In this document: in pieces, positions 22,501-36,506 of the stretch
How the letters are laid out: each line of letters starts with the position of its first letter
Position numbering within the stretch: the first letter of the stretch is position 1
Assembly: GCF_036417845.1 (NCBI RefSeq)
Contig: NC_089980.1
Span: 58,526,501-58,590,500 of the forward strand
From: Apteryx mantelli
Lineage: Eukaryota > Chordata > Aves > Apterygiformes > Apterygidae
DNA: 64,000 nt
Direction of reading: 5' to 3'
Notes under the pieces: model-generated
Databases searched by the model: none
What the model was told of the DNA's origin: nothing
What the model saw: the letters and a program-made list of their open reading frames with translations, nothing else
Position numbers and translations under genes: made by a program

Positions 22501-23289
22501 CTCAGCAGCAGTGTAGACATGGCTGAAAAATTGGATTAAAGCCATCTGCTTCATTTCCCATAGGCCACTGTGCAGCTCTTAGATGTTAATAACTTCCGGA
22601 TATTAAAGATGTGTGATGGATTTGAATTGCTGATCCAGAGGCAAAAGGACAATCACCTTCATCATCCATTTTCCCTCTGCCAGTTACTATTTCTGTTAAC
22701 TGCAATTCCACACATTATAATTAAGGGGGAAAAATACAGACCAAATGAAAAAGGGTACGAGCTTCTCAAAAACATCTCTGTACTAGCTGCAGCCTGACTC
22801 AGCCTTCAATTAACATTCTTACTTAAAATAGTTTTGTTACACTGCTTTTGTCAAATCTTACATAATACCGGGCCAAATCACCACCCAGGAGGGCCATGCT
22901 GAAGACAGGAGCTGAGCCATCTCCTGGGCACCATCTGATCCTTCCTTTCATCCGGATGGCCTTGGAAACGGGGGAGCTATGAGAGGAGAGCCTATAGCAT
23001 ACCTGGAGCCACAGGCACAGCCCTCCCATTCGTCTTGTCGCCGTCAGCTGAGATTTCCTACCAGGATCTGAAGAGGTTGAGAGCTGAACCCATACCTCAT
23101 CCAGATTGGGATGATGACCCTGCTTCCCTCTTGAATAACATGGGGAGATCTCTGCCCAGAGCTCCTGTTTCTCTTCGCTGCAGAAGGAAGTCCTTATGGC
23201 GCAGTAGTGTTATAAAAAACATTTATTAAGAGAATGTTTTTTTCTGTTGCCCATATCGGGCCTGGGTTCTAACTGGTATAAAACACATT

Positions 23290-23340
23290 GTGTGTATGTA
23301 TGTATGTGTGTGCATGTGTGTGTGCGCGCGCGCGCGCATG
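23290..23340. repeat. Compound (TG)n-(TATG)n-(CG)n purine-pyrimidine tract
   Basis: About 50 bases of strictly alternating purine and pyrimidine: TG and TATG units, then six to seven CG units at about 23323-23337. Such sequence readily forms Z-DNA. The CG block is notable in CpG-poor surroundings. Confidence 0.9.
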
Positions 23341-24647
23341 CAAAATAGAAAATGAAGGTTCCCATTAAAATTTGGAAAATTTGCACATGGGATGCAGGTA
23401 TGAGGCAAGGAAGATACTCCCCTGTATATTTCAGTTTAGGGGGACTATGTTTCATTTTAGGCAATTACTGTCACATTTATACTTATGCAAACACCTATGG
23501 AATCATGGAAATTTCAGTCTCAGTTTGGACACCGCTGCCAAAGCAGTACAACGTTTTAAATGAAGAGAGGAAAGCAAGGAGCTGGGCTAAACCTATTATC
23601 ACTTGCCACCTCCAACCTGATGAAGCTGGTGAGCACACCAGGCATCATTCCTGCCTGGGGTAGCTCCACCGAGGCACTGAAATTGCACCAGGGCTGCCTT
23701 TGGCCCAGGGTGAGCGGGCACAACCCCATTTAACATGAGGTCCTGCAGCTGAGGAGCTGACAGATCGCCACCGCGCTGGAGAACATCCCGTCTGCTCAGC
23801 GAGGCTCAGAGTCCCAGCCCGGGACATCCAGCCCGCCGTCCGCACTGACCCTGTGTGCTGGGGAAGGAGGTTATTCGCCCCCAGCACAGCCCTCTGCTGA
23901 GCAGCTTTGGAAACTCCCATGAACTACAGAAAGTCACATAATGGACTAAACTCCTCTTCCACTGGAAGAGCCCACCGTGGCACACAACCTGAAGAGAAGT
24001 AGGTTAATACAATCAAGGGTCTGTCTTCTGAATTTTATTTTATGACAAGAGTTACGTGTCTTGGCAGACTTTTTGATGAATAGGTCAGCAGGGTGTGGAA
24101 ATGTATTGTAAAGCTTTCTGCATCCTTGCACATGCTTTTAGTTGCCGAGGGTATTGCCTGCTACCTCCCTTGGAAAGGTTTAAAAGAAAATGCAAATCAT
24201 AGGCAAAGGGCAGAGATACATTTTTTGTAAATACATTTGGCATGGGGTTTAGACATTCCCTTGTCATTCATTAAACAACAAGAAAGAACCCCCACTTGAC
24301 TTTGTAAGTTATGAAAATACCAGTTTCTCTGTTTACAGATGGTAAAAACCCATCGCAACCTGCTATGTTTGCATCCGGATAGCATATATAAATACCCATA
24401 AAATTGTCTTTGCCTCTGAATTGGTACAGGGCAAGTATGTGAAGCATTTGGACTTTTTCACATCTTCTTCCAAAACTAGCAGCAGTAACGAAAATACATT
24501 GTTTTGCATACTTCAAAAAGAAGTCAATGTTTCTGTGCACTCTGGTTTCAGCATCAAACTTATACACCTGAAACACGAGAAAAATAGTATGACCAAAAGA
24601 CTAAGAAACTCTTCTCAGATGTAACCAGATAGGTACCATTTGATGGA

Positions 24648-24673
24648 CTGTACTGTAATACTGTACTGTAATA
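24648..24673. repeat. Perfect 13-base tandem duplication
   Basis: CTGTACTGTAATA occurs twice head to tail. Probably a recent slippage event. Confidence 0.9.
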
Positions 24674-26858
24674 CTTAAAATCCTCTGTAACCAAAGGCAT
24701 GTCAAGGCATGCCTGTTTTGAACACTCTCAAGACATCCAGCCCCCATATTTTACATACCCGTCTAATTACATTCATATGTTTGGTTTCATATTTGACCTT
24801 TCCATTTCAATAGATTGCCAAAGAAAACACTCCTCTTCCTAGGTCTGATACAAAATTCAGATGGAGAGTATGTGGGATTCATGATCACTGTATTCACATA
24901 CACACACTAGAGTGACAGGCAGCAATATACAGCACAACAAAATAAAAACATTTTAAAAATCCCCAACGCAAATGTGCACTTTTTAATTTGAAGTACAGTC
25001 TGGGTTCTTTCTCTTTGCCTCATTTTTCGGAACTTGGAGTTCACATCTCTAATCTTTCCTCCACAGCCAGGTGAGCCAGTAGGTTTCAGCTTCTCTTTGT
25101 CAGAAAGAGAAAACTATTTTCATAAAAGTCACATCACTGCAGAGCGAAGGACCGACTCTTCTCAGCTGGGAGGACCTTTGTCACCGAATTTGTTAGGCTC
25201 AGGTTTGCAGGCCACCATCAATGGCTTTAAATGTAACATCAGACTGCACGAGACCGTGGAAACGCTGCAGAGAAGACACCATCCACACAGGGAAATTCGC
25301 TCTTTTTTTCCTGCACTAAACTCTCTGAAGAAGCTAAAATGAAAATTCCCATCACTGTCAATGAGAGCAGGATTGGTCCTTTTATAGATATAGATATAAA
25401 ACCAGATAAATATGATTATTTGGAGCTGACTGCATGTACTTCAAAAGCATGCTATTTATGAGAAAAAGATCTGAAGACAAAATGATTGCTAACTTCTGGC
25501 CCTTGTTGATGTTGTTTAGGGGAAGAAAACAGCAGCAGCAACAGGTGCAAGGGGGAAGTGGCTGGCAGCCGACACAAGGATGGGTTTCACTCCTGGCCCT
25601 TTCTCAGGCCAGACAGGGGAGTTTTTCCTGAGCATAGTCTGCGAGACTGGATCCCAGCTCCTCAGCCTTCAGCATGTTAAGATTTTTAGATTTAAGGCAA
25701 TATGCCTGGAATGTGTTGGGTGAGCTGCACCTCCTCTGTGTTTTAATTGGACAGTAGAATTCAAATACCACGCTGTTCGGCTCTCATTTAGCACTGTTAT
25801 TACAGCCTTGTTTGCGAAGCAAGAAGAGTAATCCTCATTTAAAAATAATAGTATTGCAGAACTAGGAAGCAGATGGTGTTATTAAATACCTGGGCAAAGT
25901 CGAAGGTCACAATGCTCTAACAATGAACAAGATATATCGTCTATCTCTTAATAGGTAATCTCCTACTGTAGGATATTTGTAATGCTGAGCAGAGTGGCAA
26001 GTGGTATCTTGTCCAAGCCCAGGTAAGTCTTCCAGTTAAACAAATATTTGGCAACAATATTTTTGCTTAAATTTCGTTGCTACCAACACATCAGAGAGAA
26101 ATAATAATGTTCCATTTGGTCTCCTAAACCATCCCTTCTTTAAGCAGCTACATTATGTTTTAAATAGACTATAATAATTTGAGCGCTTATTGATAGTTAG
26201 CTGACATGTGGGTTAATTTAAGAGCACACAGAGGCAAATCCTCAGGTGATATAAATCATTGCAAGTCTGCTACAAAGTGCTTCTCTGATCTGCTTCAGAA
26301 AGGTACCTTGCATGTGAGGTCTGCTCGCCAGCCAGCTTTTGTTTACCACAGAGATCTTCAGCTATGCAGCATTTTCCTTTCTACTCACCGGCACGCTCTC
26401 CATGATAAAACGCGCATTTATCTGTGCTGATAAAATTGAAATTAAACTGCAGTAGTATGTGGCCAGGGCTCTCCTTGTTGCATGATCCAATAAAATTCTC
26501 AGTCAGAGGTCCCTCTAAGGATTAATTTTATATCATAACAACTGCACTTTATTTTTCCCTTGATATTTGCCTAGCTTTCAGTGAACTTTCCTGCTCAGCT
26601 GATGGGTTACTATTTTACTACCTTAATGGAATTCCCAGTTGTGAGAGCAACTCTGTGTATCTGTTAATTTTACCCATTTTTTCCTCAGCTGTTTCTTCCC
26701 TGTCACTATGCATTAGAGATTTTCCCAGGCCAGCGGCACTAACAGGGGTGAACCTCACACGCTCTGGTCTCTCTTCAGGAGGCGAGTGCTGCCCTGTGAG
26801 TGGAGCGTGCGCTGCACAAAAGCGCTGACCCCCCTCAGAAGAATCTCTCCCCCGGGCT

Positions 26859-26866
26859 TATAAAAG
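26859..26866 (+). promoter_or_regulatory. TATA-box-like site
   Basis: TATAAAAG follows GC-rich CCCCCGGGCT, the arrangement of a classical TATA promoter, and a second TATAAAG lies near 27049. No coding exon follows. A promoter for an unannotated non-coding RNA is possible, but chance is as likely. Confidence 0.15.
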
Positions 26867-29800
26867 TCTTACCTTGCTCAGCCTGAGCGCTTGTTTGACC
26901 AGCTTGGACGCTCAGCCCCCAGCAAGGAGGACCACCCTGCTAAACAGCCACAGCCATTCTGCCTAGGCCCACTTATATTTTTGTCTGCCTGGATCTACAC
27001 CATAAACCCAGCACAGAGTAGCTAACTCTAGTTGCCATACCTTGCACTTATAAAGGACGTACTCCTTAAATGCAGCTTACCTTCTTTTTTGCTATTACTC
27101 TGTTTTAGAAGCACAGGCAAGGCCTTCTGCATTATTTTCAGAGATGTGGACCCTAAAATCATCTCTTCTGGGGACTTCAAGGGAGCCAAGGAGGCTGACA
27201 ACTGCTCTTCACGGGAGGTTCTAGCTTTAGTTTAATTACTGCGTAATGGCAAATCCACTGGCGGCACAAATACAGCAAAACAGAGAACAATAGGAAACCT
27301 GCGACTTGCTACGTTAGTCTCCCAGAGGGCAGGCAAGAGATAGGGAGCTCACCCAGCATCCTGGCGCTGCCAATAGTTTCACACAGTACTTGTCCTCTGT
27401 GGTAATTGCTCTCCTGCTAGGAACCGTGAACTTGAGAACAAAGTACATTTTATTATTTACAAAGCTTAGATGACAATTACAAACAGATGGTGCAAAGATG
27501 ACTCCTAATGCATAGTGATCAAGGAATTTAATATTCATGGCTAAAGGCCGGAAGATTAAGTAAACAGATTCAAATATGCAAGGGAAAGTATCTTGTAACA
27601 ATGCATAAAGCCAGCGAGGCCTTTTGTGCCCTGTTACCATTCGGGTCAGTGCAATTAGCATACAGGGAAAGATTGTGTGAATTTTCCAGTCTTCTGGAAG
27701 AGTTCAAATCAGGCAGCAAAGGAAATCCTAGGAAGGTTTTTCTGCAAGACTGAGGAAAAAACCTTCTCTTTTGCTATTTAACTTTTGTTTCTATTCAGAA
27801 GCACCTTCTGCAACAGAGGACTGCAAAAGCCGAGCATGCTCTGGTATGATGATGCTGCCCTTATGTAAAGCAGTCTTACCTGAATTGTGCTGTTGTTTTA
27901 ACTGAGACTGGTTGGATGACTTAAGATTATTCACTGGAGCAAGGGTTGTGGCATTGGAGCCTAACCACACAGCTTTGCAGTTAATGATACTTCTCATGGC
28001 CAAAGCAGGGATTTCACTGGTGCTGCTTTCACATGTAGTCATCTTGCAGAGCGAATTTCAACACTGATGAATATTACTAGTCAGGTCCTCAGTATGAATC
28101 ATACTGTCCTTCCAGATGACTTTTTCTTTCTGCTGTTTACATCAGAGGTACGGAATTTTGATGCTTTTCGTGTATGTGAGTAAAAGAGTGTTTCATATGA
28201 GAAGTGATTTCCAAACTCACTTAAGTCATCTCTCTATATATTTCCTTTTATTTTTGTTGCTGTTCTCATTTTGAATTTAGTGAGATGTTTCTAAGAAATT
28301 ACTGACTGAGCACTGAACTGAATGTATGGCGGAAAAGAAAAGCAGGGGAAAAAGAGTTTATTGATGCTTGTTGCTGGATTGTGCCAAAAACTTTGTTTGA
28401 TCAATCTTCCATAATCCTTGCTTAGATCAGGTTGCTGAATAAACAAATTATTTGTGGTTTGGTCATCCTGTCCCCTTATGCAATGGCTCAGCCCTGAGAA
28501 GATGTGCTAATGGAGCCAGCGGTTGTGGCAAGAACAGGGCAGCAGCTACGTAGGATTTGCCTCCTCGTCCTCTCTTACAAAAGCCCTTCACAAATGCAAT
28601 GTTGGGTGAGATTGCCATGGCTTACAGACAAATGGGAGAAGCTAGGAGCTGGGAGAGGGCTGGAGGACGGCTGGGCTTCAAGCTCCCGGGTGCAGACCGT
28701 GGTGGCAAGCTGCCAAACAGCAAGGGCTGCTGCACGCGGAGGTGCGCTCTCCTCCTGGCACGCTGCCACTGCAGCTCCAGCAGGAATAGTAACACCCAAA
28801 TCTCAAGAAAAGTCACTTTTTGCCATGATCACCGCTGTTTGGCTATTCTGCTTTCATCTTCCTTCTGTGGTTGTATCCACTGCAGCTGTTCCTGCAGCTG
28901 CCTCCCAAATCACCAAAGACATCTGGCACCTTTGGCCACTCTTTTTTAAGATCTTACTTCTCTGTAATGTTTCTTCCACACCACCTGACAGGACTTGAAA
29001 ATGGTTCGGGGTACTTGAATCCATATGAAGAACACCATGTGAGGAAAGTAGCATTTATTCCTGGGACTCCAAGTCTCAGATTTCCAGTGGATCCACAGTG
29101 CCCCACGAGGGAAGTCATGCAGCACATGGCATCTGGGGGGCAGAGCATCTCCACAGCTGCCCTGAAAATTGTCTGGGTCTGTAATAGGCAGTCCATCTTT
29201 GTGGACAGCAGTAGCTGATGAAGTTTTAGACATCTGCACACACATCTGGAATTATCCCAAGGCAGCTCCCCCTCACCTGACCTTGCTACAGCTCTGTGTG
29301 GATGTATTTGGTTGGTATAGTCACACCAGCTTAGATATGGTCAAAGATATACAGCAGAGAAATCTGCCATAAGAATACAGGCTTTGTTAGTATGGATCTG
29401 CACACAAGTTCATCAGCTCCATGACATGTATGGGACATTCATATGGTGAAATAGTCAGAGTTCCCCTTGCAAGACAGAAAACACTTCTGTATGCTCTTCT
29501 GCAAGAGTCTATTGCTGTATGAGGAGGTGAAACCCTCTGCAATGCCTTTACTGCTCTTAACTGTGGGATAGGACAAGCATTAGGACTATGCTAACATAGT
29601 TATAAAAATAATGTGCATTTAGAAGCATCCAAAGCACAAAAAATTGGCATTGCCCTCTTCTTTGCCTTCTCTTCCTTAAATATGGAGATACTTAAAACAG
29701 CGTAAATAAAATTCAAGACAGCTAAAGAGCAGTCCACAGTGCTGAAATGCTCCTGCAGTCCAAAACAACTCCATGCCAGCTATTTAATTTGCCATATGTT

Positions 29801-30651
29801 TGGTGTGGTTTTGGCAGAGTCAGCATGAGGATTTTTGGGCAGGCCTGCAAAACAGTTTTTCCTTGCCTCCACCCAAACGTGACCAAGTCCTGTCTGCTGT
29901 GATTGCACCACTGCACAGGGTCAACCCTGGCAGTTTGGGGCAGAATTAGTCAGAGGGGCCCCTGGAGCAAAGCCCAAAGAGAGCTGATTCATTTTCCGTT
30001 AAGAGTATTTGTGTTAAGGAGACTGTAGGAAGATGACTTCTTCAGCGTCAAGGAGAGCTGCTATTTTAGTTATCCTTCCCATAATGCATTAATATCTCCA
30101 ACGATTGCTGCTTGCTTTCGTGCTGGAGAGGCAGCTTGAGGAGATGATAAACAGCAGCAAAAGGAGAACCCGACATGAACCAGAGCCGCAGCAAAGCCAG
30201 CTGGTACTCAGCAGTACAGTCCACTGAAACGCTTTCGTGCCGCCTTCTGACTTTTCCACTCTGGTTTGGTTTCTGTTTCTTTATGGCAGGTTTCTGTTAG
30301 ATTTACAGAGGAAGCCGCTGAGGTGGGAGCCCAGGGCAGCCTCTGACATCTGCCTGCACTTGCAGGCTGCCGGCCTGGCGCTGTGAGGTGCAACTTGTCC
30401 TGTTCATCGCAGCGGGGGCCAGGTGATGAAGCAGTTGTCCAGCAGTGGCTGAGGACCCAGGAGGTCCATGCCATGGCACAGAGTCCTTCACCTGTCCCAG
30501 CTCCAGGGAGGGCAGTGCTGGGCAGGGGGCAGCCACCAGCTCTGCACGCTGCTGCCTTGAACCAGCCAGCACGAGTTGTCAGAGGCTGTGAATCAGCGCC
30601 TGGAGAAGCATGGCTTTGCTCCCAGGGTTATCTGGTTTCAGGGGAGAAGGA

Positions 30652-30850
30652 TATGGACACAGCCCACCTGGCTGTGAGCAGGCTCTCCCAGGTGGGGCTT
30701 ATTTTTCATTAAAAGTGAGTGGGATGCACCATGCAGGTGTGTAGTCTGGCAGATGCCATCCAGCTCAGGTCCAGGATGAGTCTAGCCAACAGACAGAGAA
30801 AGAAAAAGGAATTTAAACACACCTCTCTGCCTTTCCGTAAGCAGATGCCA
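30652..30850 (+). repeat. Unclassified interspersed repeat, copy A
   Basis: Bases 30720-30850 align with 40965-41094, same orientation. By eye identity is about 72 percent over 131 bases and near 80 percent in the last 90, with one gap. Shared landmarks are TGGGATGCA, TGCCATCC, ATGAGTCYAGCCAA, CAGAGAAAGAAAAAG and AAGCAGATGC. Weaker similarity extends left to about 30652. I cannot match it to a named family; it is not the CR1 3' end seen elsewhere in the window. The boundaries are uncertain. Confidence 0.6.
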
Positions 30851-32341
30851 GATGGTGGGAAGGTCCTTCCTCCATCTGCCCCATGTTCAGAGCACATAGT
30901 TGCAGGGCAATAGCAGTACCTTACAGAGAAAAGTCACATTCCCCCAATGGAGGAGCTTTGCAAAAGTGCCATGGGGTGTCTATTCACCAGGCACTGTACT
31001 CTAGGCTAGCTGACCTCAGGGAATGCCTTTGCCAGGTGAGCCCTCCAAGCACAGATTTAAAATGCAGATTTAAAAAAGCCCAGCTAGCCTGGAGGGCCAC
31101 GGTTCTTCCCTTCCTTTTCGCTGAATTAATTGCTGGAAGTGTCGCATCGCTGCACTGCAGCCAGGCGTTTCATTTCTTCTGGAGCGAGGCATTAGCACTT
31201 GGCCTTGCCGCCACATTTCTCTTCTCTGAAACAGTGTGCCTGACTGCCTGGATTCACCCTGCCACCAGGACGTGGGATTTGGCCGCACGGCCATGGGAAG
31301 GAAACACAAATATGCCTTTAGTCAGCCTCGCTAGGTGCTGTTGGCTGTCAGCGTGGCTTCTGTTCCACTGATGGGTGTTTGCTGCTGCGGTGCTGGATCC
31401 CGCGTGCTTAGCCCAGGCCGCGGCTCAGCGCGCACACCCTGCACGCCTGGCCTCGAACGCTGGCCGAGGGGAGCCGGGGAGGCTGGCACCACCGCCACAG
31501 GCACCTCTGTGGGTCCCATTTTAATGGCATCGCTGAAGATTTTACAGGTCTCTCTGTAACAGACGAACAAAGGGGAAATTAATTCAAAGCAAGAGAATTA
31601 ACATTGCTAAATAATAAAAACATCGCTAAATAATAGCAACTCGCCAGCCTCTCCTGTAGAAGCAGAGGTCAGCGGAAAGAATTAGGTGTAGAAAAGGAGG
31701 AGTAAGGTGGCAGTGTGAGGGAAGGAGTCCTCTGCAAAGCGAACCCGAAGGATAAAAGGCAGAAAGAACAAAGGAAGAGACGTTAGGTGAATATGACAGA
31801 GCAGATGCATCACTTATCAGCTCCTGTGTCAAATAAAATTCCTAAGCGTAAAACAAAAGCAATGACTAACCTAAAGCTAAGGACTAGCCTATAGAAAGGG
31901 GCTGTGCCGGTGTAATCAAAGGGCTGACATTAAACCATTTCAGTTAAACCGGTGGACATGTGGGCTGCTGATAGAAAAAACGTGACTTTACAGCTTCCAG
32001 TAAAGGATCGCAAACACCGTGGCCTCCTGGTGCAAAGTGCTGATCCTGTGTACATGCATGCTCCTATTTGTTCAAAAGCTATTGCTGAATTAACACTGTA
32101 CTGGCTGTCTTTATGCTGGATCAGACATGATCTGTCTTCTGACAGGTGGTTTAATGCCAGCAAAAAAAAAAAACAAAAAACCTAGAGCCAGAATAAGCAC
32201 ATGCTACACAATTTTGGCTCTTCCAACAAAAATATGACTGGGGGTTCACAAATAATCCTGATCAATCTTATCCTGGGTACTGCCACTGTCTTATTTTCAC
32301 TAAAATCAAGGCTATTTCCATTTATAATTAAATATATGTCA

Positions 32342-32401
32342 ATGCAAATGTTTCTAGCTCTTTAGCATCGATATAACTAGTTTTCCCAAAGCAATGCAAA
32401 T
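32342..32401 (+). promoter_or_regulatory. Two octamer (ATGCAAAT) motifs
   Basis: Perfect POU octamers at 32342-32349 and 32394-32401, same strand, 52 bases apart, in AT-rich sequence. This is a possible enhancer; function is inferred from motifs only. Confidence 0.25.
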
Positions 32402-35400
32402 GCCAAGAGAAAGGATGCTCATGACCCTTCGGGCACTGACACATTCATTTAGCAAACATCTACCCTGGTCTCAGGTGTCAGAGTGCCACAGCGACTTGCA
32501 GCAGCCCCAGTGCCGGGCTAGCAGAGACCTTTGCTGCAGGGTCTGGGTCAGCCAGGTGACCGGGGCTGGCGCAGGATCGCGCAGGCAGCCTGGCCGGCAG
32601 ACAGGAGTAACCTCCGGCCAGCGAGTCAGTGTGGAAACCTCCTCCCACAGCTTTATTACTGCAGGGTATGTGTTTACCTGTACACTCACCCCAGCCTACC
32701 CTCCTCCATGGTTTAAACTAGCATGTCTGGCTGAATATTTCAGATGACTGAGCGTGTGTTCGCTCCTGCCACCTCCAGGAGAGGAGCAGCGCGGCCAGAT
32801 GTAGGCGGCAACGTCTAATTGCAGTTAAATCCGCACCAGCTCATGAGTCAGGGCTCTGACTCACAGAGACAATTTAGTGTGACGGGGACGCAGCTACCGC
32901 TCCAGTCATCTGCCCTGCCTCACCGCATGGACACAAGCTGGTGAACGGCTTTTGCATCACCGCTGCTCAGACACCAGCACAGCCAAGGCAAAGCTGCAGC
33001 CAGTTGCATTTGAATTAAAACAAGCTGCCAAAACCCAGGGGCACCTCAGCCAGGGGCACCCTGAGCAATGCAGACAGCAGGAGGCATGGGTGTCCTCAAT
33101 GTTCGTCCCCCTGTTAATTGACCAAGTTGTGACCCCCAAGCCCCAGGTGCCCTCTAGACTGTGTTTCCAGTGCAAAAGGATGCCCAATTTTTACACTGCT
33201 GGGTTGGAGCAAAGAAGCATTTAGATAGTAAGAATTAAGCCCCACGCATCCTGCAACTTCTTGAGGTTTTGCTCTTTTTTTCTCTTTGAGAGAGAGAGAC
33301 ACTTTAGATTAGCCTTTGATCACTGGAGATCAAGAATATTTCCACCCCTACAAGGTAAGTCTGCTGGTTACAAGGGCAGCTCAAAGGAAATGGGGTTCCT
33401 GTGAAGGCCTAATTTTGACTGCATCAGTTCTAGTATGAACATTTCAAGCATTAAAGGAGTGTCTGCATTTTAAATGTGTTCTGTGCCACACAGTGCTCCA
33501 AAAAACTCTTCAGTTTAGGCCAATCCCAAGGCTTGAATATTAATAAGGAAGGAGTTTTCTTATATGATCAACACATATTGTCCCATGTCTTATGCTTTCC
33601 TCAAACTTAAAATGGCCTAGTGCATTCACAGGGAAATCTCATGTCATGTCAGCTGTAATTACAGATCAACCATGGATAGATGCTATGGCTAATCCTGCTG
33701 AGCTGGGATGCACTTAGAAGCGGTTGCCAGCACAGCTTTCCCATCAGGAATTGAGTTTATATGGGCTTAATGCTATTACCATCATAAGTTAAAAGGATGA
33801 AGGCAGGCCTGCCACACTTCCCAGTACCGCTGCGATGTTTCGAGAGGTACAGTTGTTCTGGAGCAGCCACGGTATTCGGGCTGCACTTGTGTGCTAGTAA
33901 CGCTCCAGCTACGGACACAGCCAAAAGCATGATTTCTGGGCTATGTCTTCAAGGACTTTAGGTGTGTCTATTTGAATGAACTGGGACAGAGCTGCTCGTC
34001 GTATACAACAGGGTATTAAATTTAAGTTACAGACTTCCGTAGCAGTTGCTTCATCCAAAATCTCTGCCACTGCCATATCTCAAGTCTGCAGGGCCTAGCT
34101 GCCAGGAGGGAGGTAAAGCACATTTGCTCGCCTTGTATTTGCACTGTGAGTGTCTGGGAGGGCAAATCAGCAGAGCAAAACCAGCGGTGTTTGCTGCTCC
34201 CGGAGGCTGGGGCCCTGCCTGGGAGGTTTTTGGGATGGTCCCAAGAGGAGCACCGAGCCTAGGTAGAGAGGGGTTTTCACAGCTTAATTCCCTTCCCTCA
34301 CACAGAAATAAAGCACAAAGCCCCTCTGTTCTACCGTGCCCAATTGCCTTGCCATTCTCCTCCGCAGTTACGTTTTTAATTTCCTTTCTCTTTTTTTATT
34401 TGTTTGCCAGGATACAGATGAGAGAAGCCAGCACCCTTCTCATTGCCGCACATTGATTGCAAGTGGCGCGCTGCCCTGTGGAGCTCGTGTCGGCGTGTGT
34501 GCACTTCCCTCTCGTGCGAGCTCGGATGGGCGAGCAGAGCCATGGGAGCGCAGGGCGCTCCGACTTTTTCTGCATTATCAAAAGGTGATAGTTTAAAAGT
34601 TTCTTCTGCATTTCGTCCTTTGAAAGGACATGTTTAGTGTCACTGCATTGCTTTGGATATCTGTCATATGCTGGGTTGAAAGCAGCACTAAATGGGACAG
34701 CAGGTTTAGTTTGTGTCTTTGAGAAAAAATCTTCCTTTTATTCCTATTGCATTGATGTTGTAACGCTCTCCCTCTCCAAGCCCCTACTTACGAACCTCTC
34801 CATCGCTTTCTGCGTTTCTACTCTTTACAAGTACGATTATCTTTAACAAGCCTCTGGCTTCTCAGACTCTGTCTGAAAGGAAGGCAGGGATGTGTGATGA
34901 AACCTGATATGGGGACAGTTTTAAAGGCATTTTTGTCTTGCCCCTTTCCTACAGGCATTCATATGAAGCTGGTTATCAATTCTTTGAATTCTTACGTCCA
35001 GAAAGTGCATTTCCTTAGAACAGGTATGAAAATGTTAACGGTGAGCTAACCGACGTAAGAGAGAAACATTTCCAATTCTTCTTTTTCAGTGTTTTCCCAG
35101 CTCACAAAAACCTCTTCTTTGTGTCTGAGACTGTGCTTGATCACAGATCAATAACGACACCCAGAAGCATGTCCCAGTGCCTCTCCCTGCCGCTGCCGAC
35201 CTAGCGGTCACTGAAGGCAGCAGGAGCTTTGCGGCTGGTGTCAACACAGGAGACAACAAACGTCTTTTCTCCCTCTCCACACAAAAAAATCCCCTGGGTT
35301 AAAAAAAAGGATGAAACTAACTGTGTGTTTCAGTGGCATTCAGCTAACAGCCAACTTCCTTACGCTTTCATTACATATTTTCTGCACTTTCAAATGTATG

Positions 35401-36495
35401 TCCCTTCCTCTTCTGCCCCCCACCTCCCTCCAAACATTAGCAAATCTGGAAATGACTAACGCAGGGAGTCATACAGCTCCCTGCTGACATGCAGCTCTTC
35501 CTCATTCCCCATCCCGCTGCCTTCTCTGACTAGGAGCCACGGGTTCGCCGCTGATAGCCCTGGCCAGGCGGCCGGCGGGTGCAGCCTTCCTCCTCCTCCT
35601 TCTCCTCCTCTGAGGGAGCCCCCGCTCCTCGTGGCCAGAGCAGGGGCCGCCTGACCGGCGCGCACGGTGTGGCGTGGGGCTGCAGCCCTGCTGGCCCCGC
35701 GGCAGGGGGAGGAGGGACACCCAGCCGCGACAGCTTTACTCCAGTATTTACTTCCTCTTCAGAAGCCAGGCCTGTTTCCATTCAGCTGGTGTTCTGAGGC
35801 CATTTCCGAAAGTTTCAAACGGGCTTGAAAGCATTGCAACAAAAGCAACCAGGAGATTTCACAAGGGGCCTTTTTGCTACAAAGCCAAAAACACATTTCC
35901 CCCGTGCCTTGTGAGCCTCTCCGGAGACTCACGCCAGCCCTGGGATGAAGCCCGGGTCTGCGGCTGAGAGGAGGCGGTGAGGGGCACCCGCTTGCACCTG
36001 CCCCCCGTGACGGGGCTGAGCTGCAAATCAAATCGGGGAAGGGATCCGAGTTAAAAATATTTTTCTCTTTTTGCTGCATTATTTTCAACCCAAATCAGTT
36101 CCCCGCTGTGCTTCATTTCAGAGTGCAGCTTGGGGAGGGGGCGGGAGAGGGAGCCAGGTGCTGGCGACAGGGGCTGCTTGGTCTGACATTGCCGCCAGAG
36201 GAAAGGCATGGATGACCCACAGCCGGGGCAGAGGCTTCCCGGGAGAAGAAAACGCTGACGCTCCTGCCTGTGGGGAGACCATGCGAAACCCCATCCGTCC
36301 GTGGAGGGTTTTGCCATAGGGCTTCGGGAGGCGGGGAGCACCCCCCGCGATCGTCTCCCTGTGCCCAGTGCTCTCCCGCTTGATTACAGGTTGTCTAGAT
36401 GGAAAAATACAGGTTTTGCTCTTGGAGCACGAGCAGAATAACATGCAGCGCGCCACCCTCAGCGTAGCGGGGAACAGATGTCCGTACCTTTTCAA

Positions 36496-36506
36496 GGGGG
36501 GGGGGG
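36496..36506. repeat. (G)11 homopolymer
   Basis: Eleven consecutive G in a GC-rich patch. Confidence 0.9.

Larger units (their letters stand above)
16191..23289. other. Upstream non-coding DNA, no gene seen
   Basis: Apart from the AC repeat and PU.1-like site, it holds GC-rich patches at 17160-17460 and 20580-21460. Both patches have long open frames on both strands without recognisable domains. The longest (21627-20776, minus) reads 283 codons but begins with GTG. The rest is ordinary mixed-composition intergenic DNA. Confidence 0.55.
23341..30651. other. Non-coding DNA, no gene seen
   Basis: Mostly AT-rich. A single octamer is at 24190-24197. Bases 26030-26530 and 27420-27560 are AT-rich without repeats and could be conserved elements. 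Bases 28500-28990 have two overlapping open frames with no recognisable motif. Confidence 0.55.

Noticed and set aside
28500..28998. Overlapping open plus frames of 130 and 164 codons
   Set aside because: No recognisable motif; alternate frames are equally open and the composition is that of non-coding DNA.
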